64,000 nt of DNA, from the NCBI RefSeq assembly GCF_009755815.1, contig NZ_WRPK01000004.1:248001-312000 (forward strand), read 5' to 3'. Below are positions 1 to 8,385 of this stretch, one piece after another (position 1 is the first letter of the stretch; the number at the start of each line of letters is the position of its first letter). Position numbers and translations under genes: made by a program. The DNA is from Flavisphingomonas formosensis (lineage in GTDB: Bacteria > Pseudomonadota > Alphaproteobacteria > Sphingomonadales > Sphingomonadaceae). The notes beneath the pieces were generated by a model that saw nothing but the letters and a program-made list of their open reading frames with translations, was not told the DNA's origin and did no database searches.

Positions 1-2
1 TG

Positions 3-818
3 CTCCAGGGGGACGCGCCGGGCGTTCTGGCAGCCGTGGCAGACCAGCACGACCTGGGCGTCGAGCCCGCCGCCCTGTTCCGGGGCCTGCTCGAGGCCGC
101 GCATGGCATCACCCGCGCCAAGGCGAGCGGCGCTGGCGATCCCGCCCAGTCCGTCGAGGAGCGGGAAGCCTATGCCGAATGGGCGAGCCGCCTGTCCTAC
201 GCGACGCTCCATCGCCTGTGGCAGCTCCTGCTCAAGGGGCTGGAGGAGGTGCAGACCGCGCCGGTGCCGTTGCAGGCGGCCGAGATGGGGCTGCTGCGGG
301 TCGTCCACGCCAGCCAGCTGCCCGATCCGGGCGAACTGGCCCGCCGTCTGGCGAATGGCGAAGGCATCGCCGCTGCCCCGCCGTCGGCCAACACGCCTGC
401 GCCGGCCGAGGAGCAGCGCCCGCTGCTGGCGATCCCGCCCGATTTTCCCGCGTTGATCGAGGGGCTGCGCCAGAATCGCCAGCCGCTGCTCGCCGAGGAT
501 CTGCGCATCAAGGTCGGCCTCGTGCGTTACGAACCGCCGGAGATCGTGCTCTGCCGCCTCAAGGATTTCGACTCGGCGTTCGTCTCGCAACTCGCTCCCA
601 TCCTGCGCTCTTTGACCGGGCAGGCCTGGACGGTCGCGCTCAGCGATGGAATCCGCCAGAAAAGCATCGTCGAGCAGGAAGACGATGCCCAGCGCGACTG
701 GGAGACGCATGTCGAAACATTGCCGGTCGTGAAGGCCGCGTTTGAGGCCTTTCCCAACGCCCATGTGGAAGAGTATCCGCCGAAGCCTGACGGATGGCTA
801 AGGAGTAACCACGCGTGA
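3..818 (+). CDS. dnaX: DNA polymerase III subunit gamma/tau, C-terminal part (5' truncated by window edge)
   Basis: This is the last 271 codons of an open frame that enters from the left edge, so no start codon is visible. The product is the clamp-loader/tau subunit of the replicative polymerase. The first visible residues (around ADQHDLGVEPAALFRGLLEA) resemble the helical collar domain of DnaX. An Ala/Pro-rich linker follows at about residues 120-140 of the fragment, then a tau-like C-terminal domain. The assignment is supported by the immediately following ybaB gene, since dnaX-ybaB is a widely conserved pair. The stop overlaps the ybaB start by four bases, suggesting translational coupling. 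The ATP-binding half lies outside the window. Confidence 0.85.
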   Translation, partial: LQGDAPGVLAAVADQHDLGVEPAALFRGLLEAAHGITRAKASGAGDPAQSVEEREAYAEWASRLSYATLHRLWQLLLKGLEEVQTAPVPLQAAEMGLLRVVHASQLPDPGELARRLANGEGIAAAPPSANTPAPAEEQRPLLAIPPDFPALIEGLRQNRQPLLAEDLRIKVGLVRYEPPEIVLCRLKDFDSAFVSQLAPILRSLTGQAWTVALSDGIRQKSIVEQEDDAQRDWETHVETLPVVKAAFEAFPNAHVEEYPPKPDGWLRSNHA

Positions 819-1138
819 AGAGTCTCGACGACATTCTCAAAATGGCTGCCAATGTGCAGGACGAACTGCAGAAGGCGCAGGCCAATCTCGATACGATCGA
901 GGTGGAGGGCGTGTCCGGCGGCGGGCTGGTGAAGGTGAAGGCCAGCGCCAAGGGGCGCATCATCGGCGTCGATATCGACGAATCGCTGCTCAATCCGTCC
1001 GAGAAGCAGATGCTGGAGGATCTCATCGCCGCCGCGCTCAACGATGCGCGTGCCAAGGCGGATGCGGCCTCCAATTCGGAGATGAGCAAGATGACTGCGG
1101 GCCTGCCGCTGCCGCCGGGTTTCAAGCTGCCGTTCTGA
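815..1138 (+). CDS. YbaB/EbfC family nucleoid-associated protein
   Basis: A 107-residue protein of the usual YbaB length. It begins with GTG inside the dnaX stop region. The N-terminal helix (KSLDDILKMAANVQDELQKA) is typical of the family. The central segment carries the conserved G-x-V-K-V-x-A-x-G sequence (GGLVKVKASAKG), and the helix around LEDLIAAALNDA follows. Family members are dimeric DNA-binding proteins of the cytoplasm that coat the nucleoid. The usual third gene of the set, recR, does not follow here; a secreted hypothetical does. Confidence 0.95.
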   Translation: MKSLDDILKMAANVQDELQKAQANLDTIEVEGVSGGGLVKVKASAKGRIIGVDIDESLLNPSEKQMLEDLIAAALNDARAKADAASNSEMSKMTAGLPLPPGFKLPF

Positions 1139-1148
1139 GCGCCCGCCG

Positions 1149-1601
1149 ATGCTGCTGGCCGCGGCCCTGCTCGCGGCGGCGCCTGCGCTGCCGCCGGGCC
1201 GTTACGCGACGGGACAGGTCTGGGAATATCGCACTAGGGCGAGCGATCAGGGTTCGTTGCTCAAGATCCAGAAGATCGATCCGGACGGGCCGAAGGGAAT
1301 TGGTGGGCCGGTCTATCATGTCTCGGTGATCGGCTTTCGGCTCGCCAATCCGCGCGTGCCGGCGGTGCTGAGTCATGCTCCGCTCACAAAAGCTGCGCTC
1401 GATGCCAGCGTGACACGCTTGTCGCCGCTTCGTCCGACCTTTCCGGATGCGGTGCCAGGCATCGTCCAATGGCAGCAGGGTAAAGGCGGCGTCTATTCCG
1501 TGCCGGTGGCACGGATCATCGACATGTTCGATCGGACGACGCGGAATATGGGGCGGAGTAGGGTCGGTGGGGAGGCGTCATGCCAGCTTCTGTCGGCATG
1601 A
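1149..1601 (+). CDS. secreted hypothetical protein downstream of ybaB
   Basis: A 150-residue product with a short hydrophobic leader (MLLAAALLAAAPALPPG) that looks like a signal peptide, so it is probably exported. The mature part contains YATGQVWEYRTR and a regular beta-rich pattern; I do not recognise a named domain, though I believe similar proteins occur beside ybaB in other sphingomonads. The start lies 10 bases after ybaB, consistent with one transcript. The stop codon lies inside a perfect 8-bp palindrome (1577-1602), so the last residues may be encoded by an inserted intergenic repeat rather than by the ancestral gene. Function unknown. Confidence 0.65.
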   Translation: MLLAAALLAAAPALPPGRYATGQVWEYRTRASDQGSLLKIQKIDPDGPKGIGGPVYHVSVIGFRLANPRVPAVLSHAPLTKAALDASVTRLSPLRPTFPDAVPGIVQWQQGKGGVYSVPVARIIDMFDRTTRNMGRSRVGGEASCQLLSA

Positions 1602-1602
1602 C
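1577..1602. repeat. REP-like palindrome
   Basis: GTCATGCC pairs perfectly with GGCATGAC across a 10-base loop. The palindrome and the following GTTCAGATTTTA recur almost unchanged at 6898-6935. It supplies the stop codon of the preceding hypothetical gene. Confidence 0.8.
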
Positions 1603-1646
1603 CGTTCAGATTTTAGCCTCCGGCCTATTCGACCGACGTTCGTTTC

Positions 1647-1753
1647 GTTCGTCCCGAGCGAAGCCGAGGGACCATGCCGAGCGAAGCCGAGGCAGCCAAC
1701 GTCGCCTTCTCGACTACGCTCGAAGGGTTCCCTCGACTGCGCTCGGGACGAAC
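1647..1753. repeat. long inverted repeat between convergent genes
   Basis: GTTCGTCCCGAGC at 1647-1659 is the exact reverse complement of 1741-1753, and the complementarity continues imperfectly for about 12 more bases inward (1660-1671 against 1729-1740). The interior repeats the CCGAGCGAAGCCGAGG motif twice. The element fills the gap between the hypothetical gene and the 3' end of the helicase and could fold as a transcript-end hairpin on either strand. Confidence 0.8.
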
Positions 1754-1793
1754 GGCAAAGTGGTCATTCCCACTGCGTTCGAAACACGCCTCT

Positions 1794-4079
1794 TCACGCC
1801 AGGCTGACGAAGCTGTCGAGCACGCGTTTGCGGCCGGCATGCTCGAAATCGATCTCCAGCTTGTTGCCTTCGATCTCGGCGACGGTGCCGTAGCCGAACT
1901 TGGTGTGGAAGATGCGCGTGCCGATGGCGATGTCGCTGCGCGGCTTGGCGGCGAAGCTGGCGGCGGAGGTTCGCGCTTCGGTCAGCCGCGTCGGGCGGGT
2001 GTCGATGCCGCTGGCGGAGGCGCGCTGCCAGCCGGGTCCGCGGCCGGTGCCGCGGCCGACATGGGCGAAGGGGTCGCTATGCTCGCTCCACTGGGCGCGC
2101 CACAGCGATTCGCCGCCGGTCATCGTCGTCTCGCTCTCGATATGCGGATCGGGCAGCTCGCCGACGAAGCGCGAGGGGATGGACGAGGTCCATTGGCCGT
2201 AGATGCGGCGGTTGGCGGCGTGGAGGATGATCGCGCGGCGGCGCGCGCGGGTGATCGCCACATAAGCAAGGCGGCGCTCCTCCTCGAGGCTGGCGAGGCC
2301 GCCTTCGTCCAGCGCGCGCTGCGAGGGGAAGACGCCTTCTTCCCAGCCGGCCAGGAACACGGTGTCGAACTCCAGCCCCTTGGCGGCGTGGATCGTCATG
2401 ATCGTCACCTTGTCGCGCTCGGCCGCCGCATCATTGTCCATGACGAGGCTGACATGCTCGAGAAAGGCGCCGAGCGTCTCATATTCCTCCATGGCGCGGG
2501 CGAGCTCGGTGAGATTGTCCAGCCGCCCCGCGGCCTCGGCCGAGCGTTCGGCCTGGAGCATCGCGGTGTAGCCGGATTCGTCGAGGATCTGCCGCGCGAG
2601 CTCGGCATGGGGCAGCGCGCCCGCCATGTCGCGCCAGCGCGCGATGTCGCCGATCAGATTGCCGAGCGAGCGGCGCGCCTGGCCGGTGAGCTCGTCCGTG
2701 TCGAGGAGGCGCGCCGCGGCGAGCGTCAGCGGCAGGCCGTCGGCACGGGCGGCGAGGTGGATCTTGGCCACCGCCTTGTCGCCGAGGCCGCGCTTGGGCA
2801 CGTTCACGATCCGCTCGAAGGCGAGGTCGTCGGCCGGCTGGTTGACGACGCGCAGATAGGCGAGGGCGTCGCGAATTTCGGCGCGTTCGTAGAAACGGAA
2901 GCCGCCGACGATGCGATAGGGCATGCCGATCGCGATGAAGCGGTCCTCCAGCTCGCGGGTCTGGAACTGGGCACGCACCAGGATGGCGACGTCGTCGAGC
3001 CGGCCGCCGCGGCGCTGGATCGCCTCGATCTCTTCGCCGATGCGGCGGGCCTCCTCCGGGCCGTCCCACACGCCGATCACGCGCACCTTCTCGCCGTCGC
3101 TGCCGTCCGCCTCGCGCTGTTCGGTCCACAGCGTCTTGCCCAGCCGGCCGCCATTGTTGGCGATCACGCCCGATGCGGCGGCGAGGATATGCGGGGTCGA
3201 TCGGTAATTCTGCTCCAGCCGGATGATCACGGCGCCCGGAAAGTCCTTCTCGAAGCGCAGGATGTTGGCCACCTCGGCGCCACGCCAGCTGTAGATGGAC
3301 TGATCGTCGTCCCCCACGCAGCAGATGTTCTTGCGGCTCTGGGCGAGCAGGCGGAGCCAGAGATACTGGCTCGAATTGGTATCCTGATACTCGTCCACCA
3401 TGATGTAGCGGAAGCGCTGCTGATATTGCTCCAGCACGTCGCGATGCGTCTTCAGGATGGTGAGGGTGTGGAGAAGCAGATCGCCGAAATCGCAGGCGTT
3501 CACGGCGCGCAGCCGGGCCTGATAGGCGGAATAGAGCTCGCGACCGCGCCCGTTCGCGAATGTCTCGCTCTCGGCCGCGTCGATTTCGGCCGGCGTCCAG
3601 CCGCGATTCTTCCACCGATCGATCAGCCCGGCGAGCTGGCGAGCGGGCCAGCGCTTCTCGTCCAGATCGGCAGCGGCGATCAGCTGCTTCAGGAGGCGGA
3701 GCTGATCGTCGGTGTCGAGGATGGTGAAGTTGCTCTGCAGGCCCACCAGCTCGGCATGGCGGCGCAGCATGCGCGCGGCGATCGAGTGGAAAGTGCCGAG
3801 CCAGGGCATGCCTTCCGCCACCTCGCCGAGCAGCCGGCCGACGCGATCCTTCATTTCGCGCGCAGCCTTGTTGGTGAAGGTGACGGCCAGAATCTCGGAC
3901 GGCCAGGCCTTGCGCGTGTAGATGAGGTGCGCCAGCCGCGCAGTGAGCGCCGCCGTCTTGCCGGTGCCGGCCCCGGCGAGCACCAGCACCGGCCCTTCCG
4001 TGGTCAGCACCGCCTCGCGTTGGGGGGCGTTGAGACCGCTCAGATAAGGCGGATCGGAAGAGGGCATCGGCTGGGTCAC
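1794..4079 (-). CDS. UvrD/PcrA-type ATP-dependent 3'-5' DNA helicase
   Basis: A 761-residue superfamily 1A helicase. The Q-motif region (LNAPQREAVLTTEGP, about residues 16-30) is followed by Walker A AGAGTGKT at residues 35-42, the Ia motif TFTNKAAREMKDRV, the Walker B box DEYQDTNSSQY near residue 230, GDDDQSIYSWRGA (motif III), EQNYRST (motif IV), HAAKGLEFDTVF (motif V) and VAITRARRRA (motif VI). The length and full motif set fit UvrD/PcrA, which unwinds DNA in repair and removes RecA filaments. The C-terminal FHTKFGYGTVAEIEGNKLEI is the Tudor-like RNA polymerase-binding domain seen in this group. The first codon is GTG; an in-frame ATG at 4067 is an alternative and neither has a good ribosome-binding site. 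Confidence 0.95.
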   Translation of the reverse strand: MTQPMPSSDPPYLSGLNAPQREAVLTTEGPVLVLAGAGTGKTAALTARLAHLIYTRKAWPSEILAVTFTNKAAREMKDRVGRLLGEVAEGMPWLGTFHSIAARMLRRHAELVGLQSNFTILDTDDQLRLLKQLIAAADLDEKRWPARQLAGLIDRWKNRGWTPAEIDAAESETFANGRGRELYSAYQARLRAVNACDFGDLLLHTLTILKTHRDVLEQYQQRFRYIMVDEYQDTNSSQYLWLRLLAQSRKNICCVGDDDQSIYSWRGAEVANILRFEKDFPGAVIIRLEQNYRSTPHILAAASGVIANNGGRLGKTLWTEQREADGSDGEKVRVIGVWDGPEEARRIGEEIEAIQRRGGRLDDVAILVRAQFQTRELEDRFIAIGMPYRIVGGFRFYERAEIRDALAYLRVVNQPADDLAFERIVNVPKRGLGDKAVAKIHLAARADGLPLTLAAARLLDTDELTGQARRSLGNLIGDIARWRDMAGALPHAELARQILDESGYTAMLQAERSAEAAGRLDNLTELARAMEEYETLGAFLEHVSLVMDNDAAAERDKVTIMTIHAAKGLEFDTVFLAGWEEGVFPSQRALDEGGLASLEEERRLAYVAITRARRRAIILHAANRRIYGQWTSSIPSRFVGELPDPHIESETTMTGGESLWRAQWSEHSDPFAHVGRGTGRGPGWQRASASGIDTRPTRLTEARTSAASFAAKPRSDIAIGTRIFHTKFGYGTVAEIEGNKLEIDFEHAGRKRVLDSFVSLA

Positions 4080-4212
4080 GGCGAACAGTTAGGGAACAGC
4101 GGCGGCGAGGGCAAGTTCCGGGAGTCGCCATCAATTTATCGTGCGGTGCAGCACAAGACCCGTAGGGGCCCGTGCTGCTCTTCTCCGTCATCCTCACCCG
4201 ATGGAGCGCCCG

Positions 4213-5436
4213 ATGACCGTGAGCCAGCTCGATCCCACAGCCCGTCGTTCCCCGAGCAGCATCGCCCGCGACAGAGCCTTCATCGACGAATTTGCCTACA
4301 CCGGGCCCGGCACGCTGATGGGCCGCTACATGCGGCTGTTCTGGCAGCCGGTGGCGCGCTCGATCGATCTTCCGGCGGGCAAGGCCAAGCCGATCACCGT
4401 GATGAACGAGCGCTTCACCCTCTACCGCGGCGAATCGGGCACGGCCTATGTGGTCGATCATCACTGCCCGCATCGCGGCACGCAGCTGTCGGTGGGCTGG
4501 GTGCAGGGCGAGGAGATACGCTGCCTCTATCATGGCTGGAAGTTCGCGGGCGACGGCGCCTGCGTCGAGCGGCCGGGCGAGCGCGGCAAATCCGGCGCGG
4601 GCATTCGCATCGGCGCTTATCCCACGCGAGAATTTTTCGGGCTGATCTACGTCTATTTCGGCGAGGGCGAGCCGCCCGCCTTTCCGCCCTTTCCGGATTT
4701 CGGCGGGGAGGGCGTCGTCGAAAATTATGCGACGATGCTGCCGGTCAATTTCTTCCAGAGCTGGGAGAATGACTGGGATCCCTATCATGCCCGCTGGACG
4801 CACCAGACCGGCGAGCTGCACGAAATCGACTATGATCTGGCGCTGGAGACCGAGAAGAACGAGGAGCTCGACTATGGCGTCCGCCGCACGATGGAGATTG
4901 GCGGCGGGGCGATCAACACGGCGATCCTGATGTTCCCGGCCACGGTGCAGCTGCTGATCCCGACCTTCAACGGTTACAATAAACGCAGCGCGGGACCCAG
5001 CTTCCGCCGCACCTACCTCACCCATGTGCCGATCGACGATCACAGCCACTGGGCCTATATCTCGCAGCTCGTGCCGGTATCGGCCGACGAGGTCGAAAGC
5101 TATGCGCGCGAATATGAGGCGCAGGAGGCGCTCAACCGGACGCTGCCCAGGCCGGCGGACATCGCCGGGCCGATCCTGCGCAACGGCATCACCACCATCG
5201 AGGACGTACGCGACCATCCGATGCTGGTGGAGATAGAGGATTCGCTGGCGCAGGGCGGGCAGGGCACCATCGCCGATCGTCATGCCGAACATCTCGGCCG
5301 CACCGACGCCGGCGTGGTGATGCTCCGCCGGATCATGGCGCGCGAGCTCCAGGCGCTGGCCGAGGGGCGGCCGACCAAGCAGTGGACGACCTGCCCGATA
5401 ATTCCGCTTGAAGGAGCCTATGGCCAGACGGCATAG
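4213..5436 (+). CDS. Rieske-type aromatic ring-hydroxylating oxygenase, alpha subunit-like
   Basis: A 407-residue Rieske non-haem iron oxygenase. The [2Fe-2S] site is visible as C-P-H at about residues 84-86 and C-L-Y-H at 104-107. The mononuclear iron motif D-x2-H-x4-H is seen as DPYHARWTH near residues 189-197. The ATG at 4213 is preferred over GTG 4141 and ATG 4201 because GGAG lies about 7 bases before it. No beta subunit, ferredoxin or reductase is adjacent, so electrons must come from elsewhere. The substrate is unknown; the neighbouring MFS exporter gives no firm clue. It could be a demethylase rather than a dioxygenase. Confidence 0.85.
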   Translation: MTVSQLDPTARRSPSSIARDRAFIDEFAYTGPGTLMGRYMRLFWQPVARSIDLPAGKAKPITVMNERFTLYRGESGTAYVVDHHCPHRGTQLSVGWVQGEEIRCLYHGWKFAGDGACVERPGERGKSGAGIRIGAYPTREFFGLIYVYFGEGEPPAFPPFPDFGGEGVVENYATMLPVNFFQSWENDWDPYHARWTHQTGELHEIDYDLALETEKNEELDYGVRRTMEIGGGAINTAILMFPATVQLLIPTFNGYNKRSAGPSFRRTYLTHVPIDDHSHWAYISQLVPVSADEVESYAREYEAQEALNRTLPRPADIAGPILRNGITTIEDVRDHPMLVEIEDSLAQGGQGTIADRHAEHLGRTDAGVVMLRRIMARELQALAEGRPTKQWTTCPIIPLEGAYGQTA

Positions 5437-5583
5437 GCAGTAATCGGTTGCGGAGAAAAACCTGTTCGCGCTGAGCCCCGGCTGAGCGCAGCCCCGAACC
5501 TCCGCCAAAGCGACACGAGAGAGGAGTGATCAGGTTCGCGCCGCCGGGCCGCGATCGCCTTTGATTCGGTTGGGAGACGAAAG

Positions 5584-6765
5584 ATGAGTGGACTGCAGAA
5601 ACGGGCGGAGGGCGTCCACCATCCCGGCCTCGTGCATTTCGCGCTCGCCATGGGCGGCTTTGCGATCGGGACCACCGAATTCGCGACGATGAGCCTGCTG
5701 CCCTATTTCGCGCCCGGCCTGCATATCGACGAGCCGACGGCGGGCCATGTGATCAGCGCCTATGCGCTCGGCGTCGTCGTTGGCGCGCCGCTGATCGCGG
5801 TGCTGTCGGCCCGCATGGCGCGGCGCACGCTGCTGATGCTGCTGATGGGCGTGTTCGCCTTCGCCAACGGCCTGTCCGCGCTCGCGCCGACCTACCACTG
5901 GATGCTGCTGTTCCGTTTCCTGAGCGGCCTGCCGCATGGCGCCTATTTCGGCATCGCCGCGCTGGTGGCGGTATCGGTCGTCCCGCCCGACCGGCGCACC
6001 GCAGCGGTGGGGCGGGTGATGCTCGGCCTCACCGTCGCGACGATCCTCGGCGTGCCCTTCGCCAATTTCCTCGGCCAGGCGATCGGCTGGCGCTGGGGCT
6101 TCGCGGTCGTCGCCGCGCTGGCGCTTCTCACGACCATGCTGGTTGCGCTGTTCGCGCCGCACGATCGCCCGGAACAGGGCGCGAGCCCGCTGCGCGAACT
6201 GGGGGCGCTGGCGCGGGGGCAGGTGTGGCTGACCCTCGCCACGGGTGCGATCGGCTTCGGCGGACTATTCTGCGTCTACACCTACATGGCCTCGACGCTG
6301 ATGGACGTAACCGGGGTCGGCCCCCATCTCGTGCCGGTCGCGCTCGCGGTATTCGGCATCGGCATGACCGCGGGCAATCTCATCGTCCCCAAGTTCGCCG
6401 ATCGGGCGTTGATGCCGACGGCGGGGGCGCTGCTGCTGCTTTCGGCCGCGGCGCTGGCCGTCTACCCGTTCGCCGCATCGAGCTTTCCGCTGGTCCTTGC
6501 CGATATCCTCGTGATCGGCATCGGCGGCTCGCTCGGCACGGTCCTGCAGACCCGGCTGATGGATGTCGCGGGTGATGCCCAGGCGTTGGCGGCCGCGCTC
6601 AACCATTCCGCCTTCAACACCGCCAATGCCCTCGGGCCGTTCCTCGGCGGCCTGGCCATCGCCGCGGGCCATGGCTGGACGTCGACCGGCTGGGTCGGTT
6701 GCGGCCTCGCGCTCGGCGGTTTGGCGATCTGGGCGATTTCGCTGGGTATGGATCGGCGGCGTTGA
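5584..6765 (+). CDS. MFS transporter of the DHA1/AraJ type
   Basis: A 393-residue protein with about twelve hydrophobic segments. The first helix carries IGTTEFATMSLLP, matching the G-x-T-E-F signature of the AraJ/drug:H+ antiporter-1 group. The loop between helices 2 and 3 shows the MFS motif A in degenerate form (ARMARRTLLMLL). It acts in the inner membrane as a proton-driven exporter; the substrate cannot be told. It lies 147 bases after the Rieske oxygenase on the same strand, which could mean shared expression but is not proof. Confidence 0.85.
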   Translation: MSGLQKRAEGVHHPGLVHFALAMGGFAIGTTEFATMSLLPYFAPGLHIDEPTAGHVISAYALGVVVGAPLIAVLSARMARRTLLMLLMGVFAFANGLSALAPTYHWMLLFRFLSGLPHGAYFGIAALVAVSVVPPDRRTAAVGRVMLGLTVATILGVPFANFLGQAIGWRWGFAVVAALALLTTMLVALFAPHDRPEQGASPLRELGALARGQVWLTLATGAIGFGGLFCVYTYMASTLMDVTGVGPHLVPVALAVFGIGMTAGNLIVPKFADRALMPTAGALLLLSAAALAVYPFAASSFPLVLADILVIGIGGSLGTVLQTRLMDVAGDAQALAAALNHSAFNTANALGPFLGGLAIAAGHGWTSTGWVGCGLALGGLAIWAISLGMDRRR

Positions 6766-6804
6766 GCGCAGTGCGTTCAATCTGGCTCATTCACGCCACC
6801 TGCG

Positions 6805-6936
6805 TCACCCCAGCCCTTCGACTTCGCTCAGGATAAACTCCGCCTTCGGCGGAAGCTGGGGGCGCTCTCCGCAGTCACCCGGCTGCCTGTCGAGAGTGAT
6901 GCCAGCTTCCGCTGGCATGACGGTTCAGATTTTACG
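6805..6936. repeat. pair of REP-like palindromes
   Basis: Two palindromic units lie between the MFS gene and thiE. The first has CCCAGCCCTTCG ... CGGAAGCTGGGG around 6810-6871 with an internal CCGCCTTCGGCGG hairpin. The second (6898-6918) is ATGCCAGCTTCCGCTGGCAT followed by GTTCAGATTTTA, nearly identical to 1579-1614. Confidence 0.75.
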
Positions 6937-6978
6937 CTCGATGCTCTAAAATCCTTCTCCCGCAAGCCAGAGAAAGCT

Positions 6979-7647
6979 TCAAGGAGCCAGCAGCTTCAGG
7001 AATTTCGCGATCGCGGCCGCTTCGCCTTCGGGATCGTTCCAGACGGCACCCGAGACGGCGAGGAAGTCGGCGCCTGCCTTTACCAGCACGCCCGCATTGT
7101 CGGGCGTGATCCCGCCGATCGCCACCGTCGGTATGCCGCTGATCGTCGCCCACCAGCTCAGGATGGTGGGATCGGGGCGATGGCGGGTTTCCTTGGTCGT
7201 GGTCGGGAAGAAGGCGCCGAAGGCGACATAATCGGCGCCGGCCTCGCCCGCTTCCATCGCGAGGTGGCGGCTGTCGTGGCAGGTCACGCCGATCTGCGCC
7301 TCTCGGCCCAACACTTTGCGGGCCTCCCGCGGATCGCCGTCTTCCTGGCCGAGATGCACGCCGTCCGCGCCCAGCCGCTTGGCGAGCCCGATCGAATCGT
7401 TGACGATGAACGCGACGTCGCGATCGGCGCAGAGGCGTTGCAGCGGCTCCGCAGCCCGCGCGATGGCGTGATCGTCTATGCCCTTCACCCGCAGCTGGAA
7501 GGCGGCTACCGGCCCTGCATCGAGCGCCGCGGCCAGCCGCCCGGCAAAGCCGGCATCAACAGCCGACGGAGATATGAGATAGAGCTGACAGCCCGGACGT
7601 TCTTCCTGCTCGAACAGATCGGCGAAATCTTCGTTGGGCATCATCAT
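6979..7647 (-). CDS. thiE: thiamine-phosphate synthase
   Basis: A 222-residue TIM-barrel protein that joins HMP-diphosphate and thiazole phosphate to make thiamine phosphate in the cytoplasm. The family pattern is clear: [56 protein letters not shown] and the phosphate-binding [20 protein letters not shown]. Three ATG codons in a row open the frame. The start overlaps the divergent DUF72 gene by two bases, so there is no room for a TPP riboswitch in a leader between them, and I saw none. No other thi genes are in the window. Confidence 0.95.
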   Translation of the reverse strand: MMMPNEDFADLFEQEERPGCQLYLISPSAVDAGFAGRLAAALDAGPVAAFQLRVKGIDDHAIARAAEPLQRLCADRDVAFIVNDSIGLAKRLGADGVHLGQEDGDPREARKVLGREAQIGVTCHDSRHLAMEAGEAGADYVAFGAFFPTTTKETRHRPDPTILSWWATISGIPTVAIGGITPDNAGVLVKAGADFLAVSGAVWNDPEGEAAAIAKFLKLLAP

Positions 7648-8365
7648 GATCCGGATTGGCTGTTCAGGATGGAATTATCGGCACTGGCGGGGCCGCTTCT
7701 ACCCGGAAGAGCTGCCGGTCAAGCGCTGGTTCGAATATTACGCATTCGTATTCGACGCGGTCGAGCTCAACAACAGCTTCTATCGCCTGCCGAAACCGGA
7801 AACCTTCGCGAACTGGCGAGACGCAGCGCCCAAGGGTTTCCGCTTCGCCGTGAAGGCGCCGCGTTTCATAACCCATATGCGCAAGCTCAAGGATGCGGGC
7901 GAGTCGGTGGCGCGCTTTCTCGATCATGCGCGCAATCTCGGCCCCGCCCTCGGCCCCATTCTCTACCAGCTTCCGCCCAACTGGCATTTCAATGCGGAGC
8001 GGCTGGCGGCCTTTCTCGAGCTTCTGCCTCCCGATCTCTCCCATGTTTTCGAATTTCGCGACCCGAGCTGGATGGTGGAAGAGGCGTGCGCCATGCTCGA
8101 TCGCCACGGAGCCTCTTTCTGCGCGCATGATTTTCCCGGCCTGGAGACGCCGCGCTGGGCTGTGGGTCGTGTGGCCTATGTTCGTTTTCACGGCGGGAAG
8201 GGCAAATATTGGGGCCGCTACAGCGCGGCGAAGCTGCGCGGCTGGAGCGACTGGATGGCCGGGCAGGAGAAGATCGGGCGCGAGGTCTGGGGCTTCTTCA
8301 ACAATGATGGCGATGCGCATGCGATTGCGGATGCCAGGGCGCTGCTGCGCCTTCTGCGGGATTAG
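7646..8365 (+). CDS. DUF72 family protein (YecE-like)
   Basis: A 239-residue protein with the DUF72 TIM-barrel signature [17 protein letters not shown] at the N-terminus, [11 protein letters not shown] near residue 42 and [13 protein letters not shown] in the C-terminal third. The ATG at 7646 is chosen over the upstream TTG at 7634. The biochemical role of the family is not established. It is divergent from thiE with start codons overlapping by two bases, so each promoter must lie in the other's coding sequence. Confidence 0.9.
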   Translation: MIRIGCSGWNYRHWRGRFYPEELPVKRWFEYYAFVFDAVELNNSFYRLPKPETFANWRDAAPKGFRFAVKAPRFITHMRKLKDAGESVARFLDHARNLGPALGPILYQLPPNWHFNAERLAAFLELLPPDLSHVFEFRDPSWMVEEACAMLDRHGASFCAHDFPGLETPRWAVGRVAYVRFHGGKGKYWGRYSAAKLRGWSDWMAGQEKIGREVWGFFNNDGDAHAIADARALLRLLRD

Positions 8366-8385
8366 ACGTTCTTCGGATCGACGGG

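Noticed and set aside
815-1601. recR expected after ybaB
   Set aside because: The following gene encodes a secreted protein with a signal peptide and lacks the zinc finger and Toprim motifs of RecR.
1674-5508. Very long open frames antisense or offset to the helicase (1032 and 1009 codons)
   Set aside because: They lie over the uvrD-type gene with all its motifs. High GC at third positions leaves few stops in the other frames, and the translations are Ala/Arg/Gly-rich with no family likeness.
6979-7700. TPP riboswitch for thiE
   Set aside because: thiE and the divergent DUF72 gene overlap at their starts, leaving no leader, and I saw no THI-box-like sequence.
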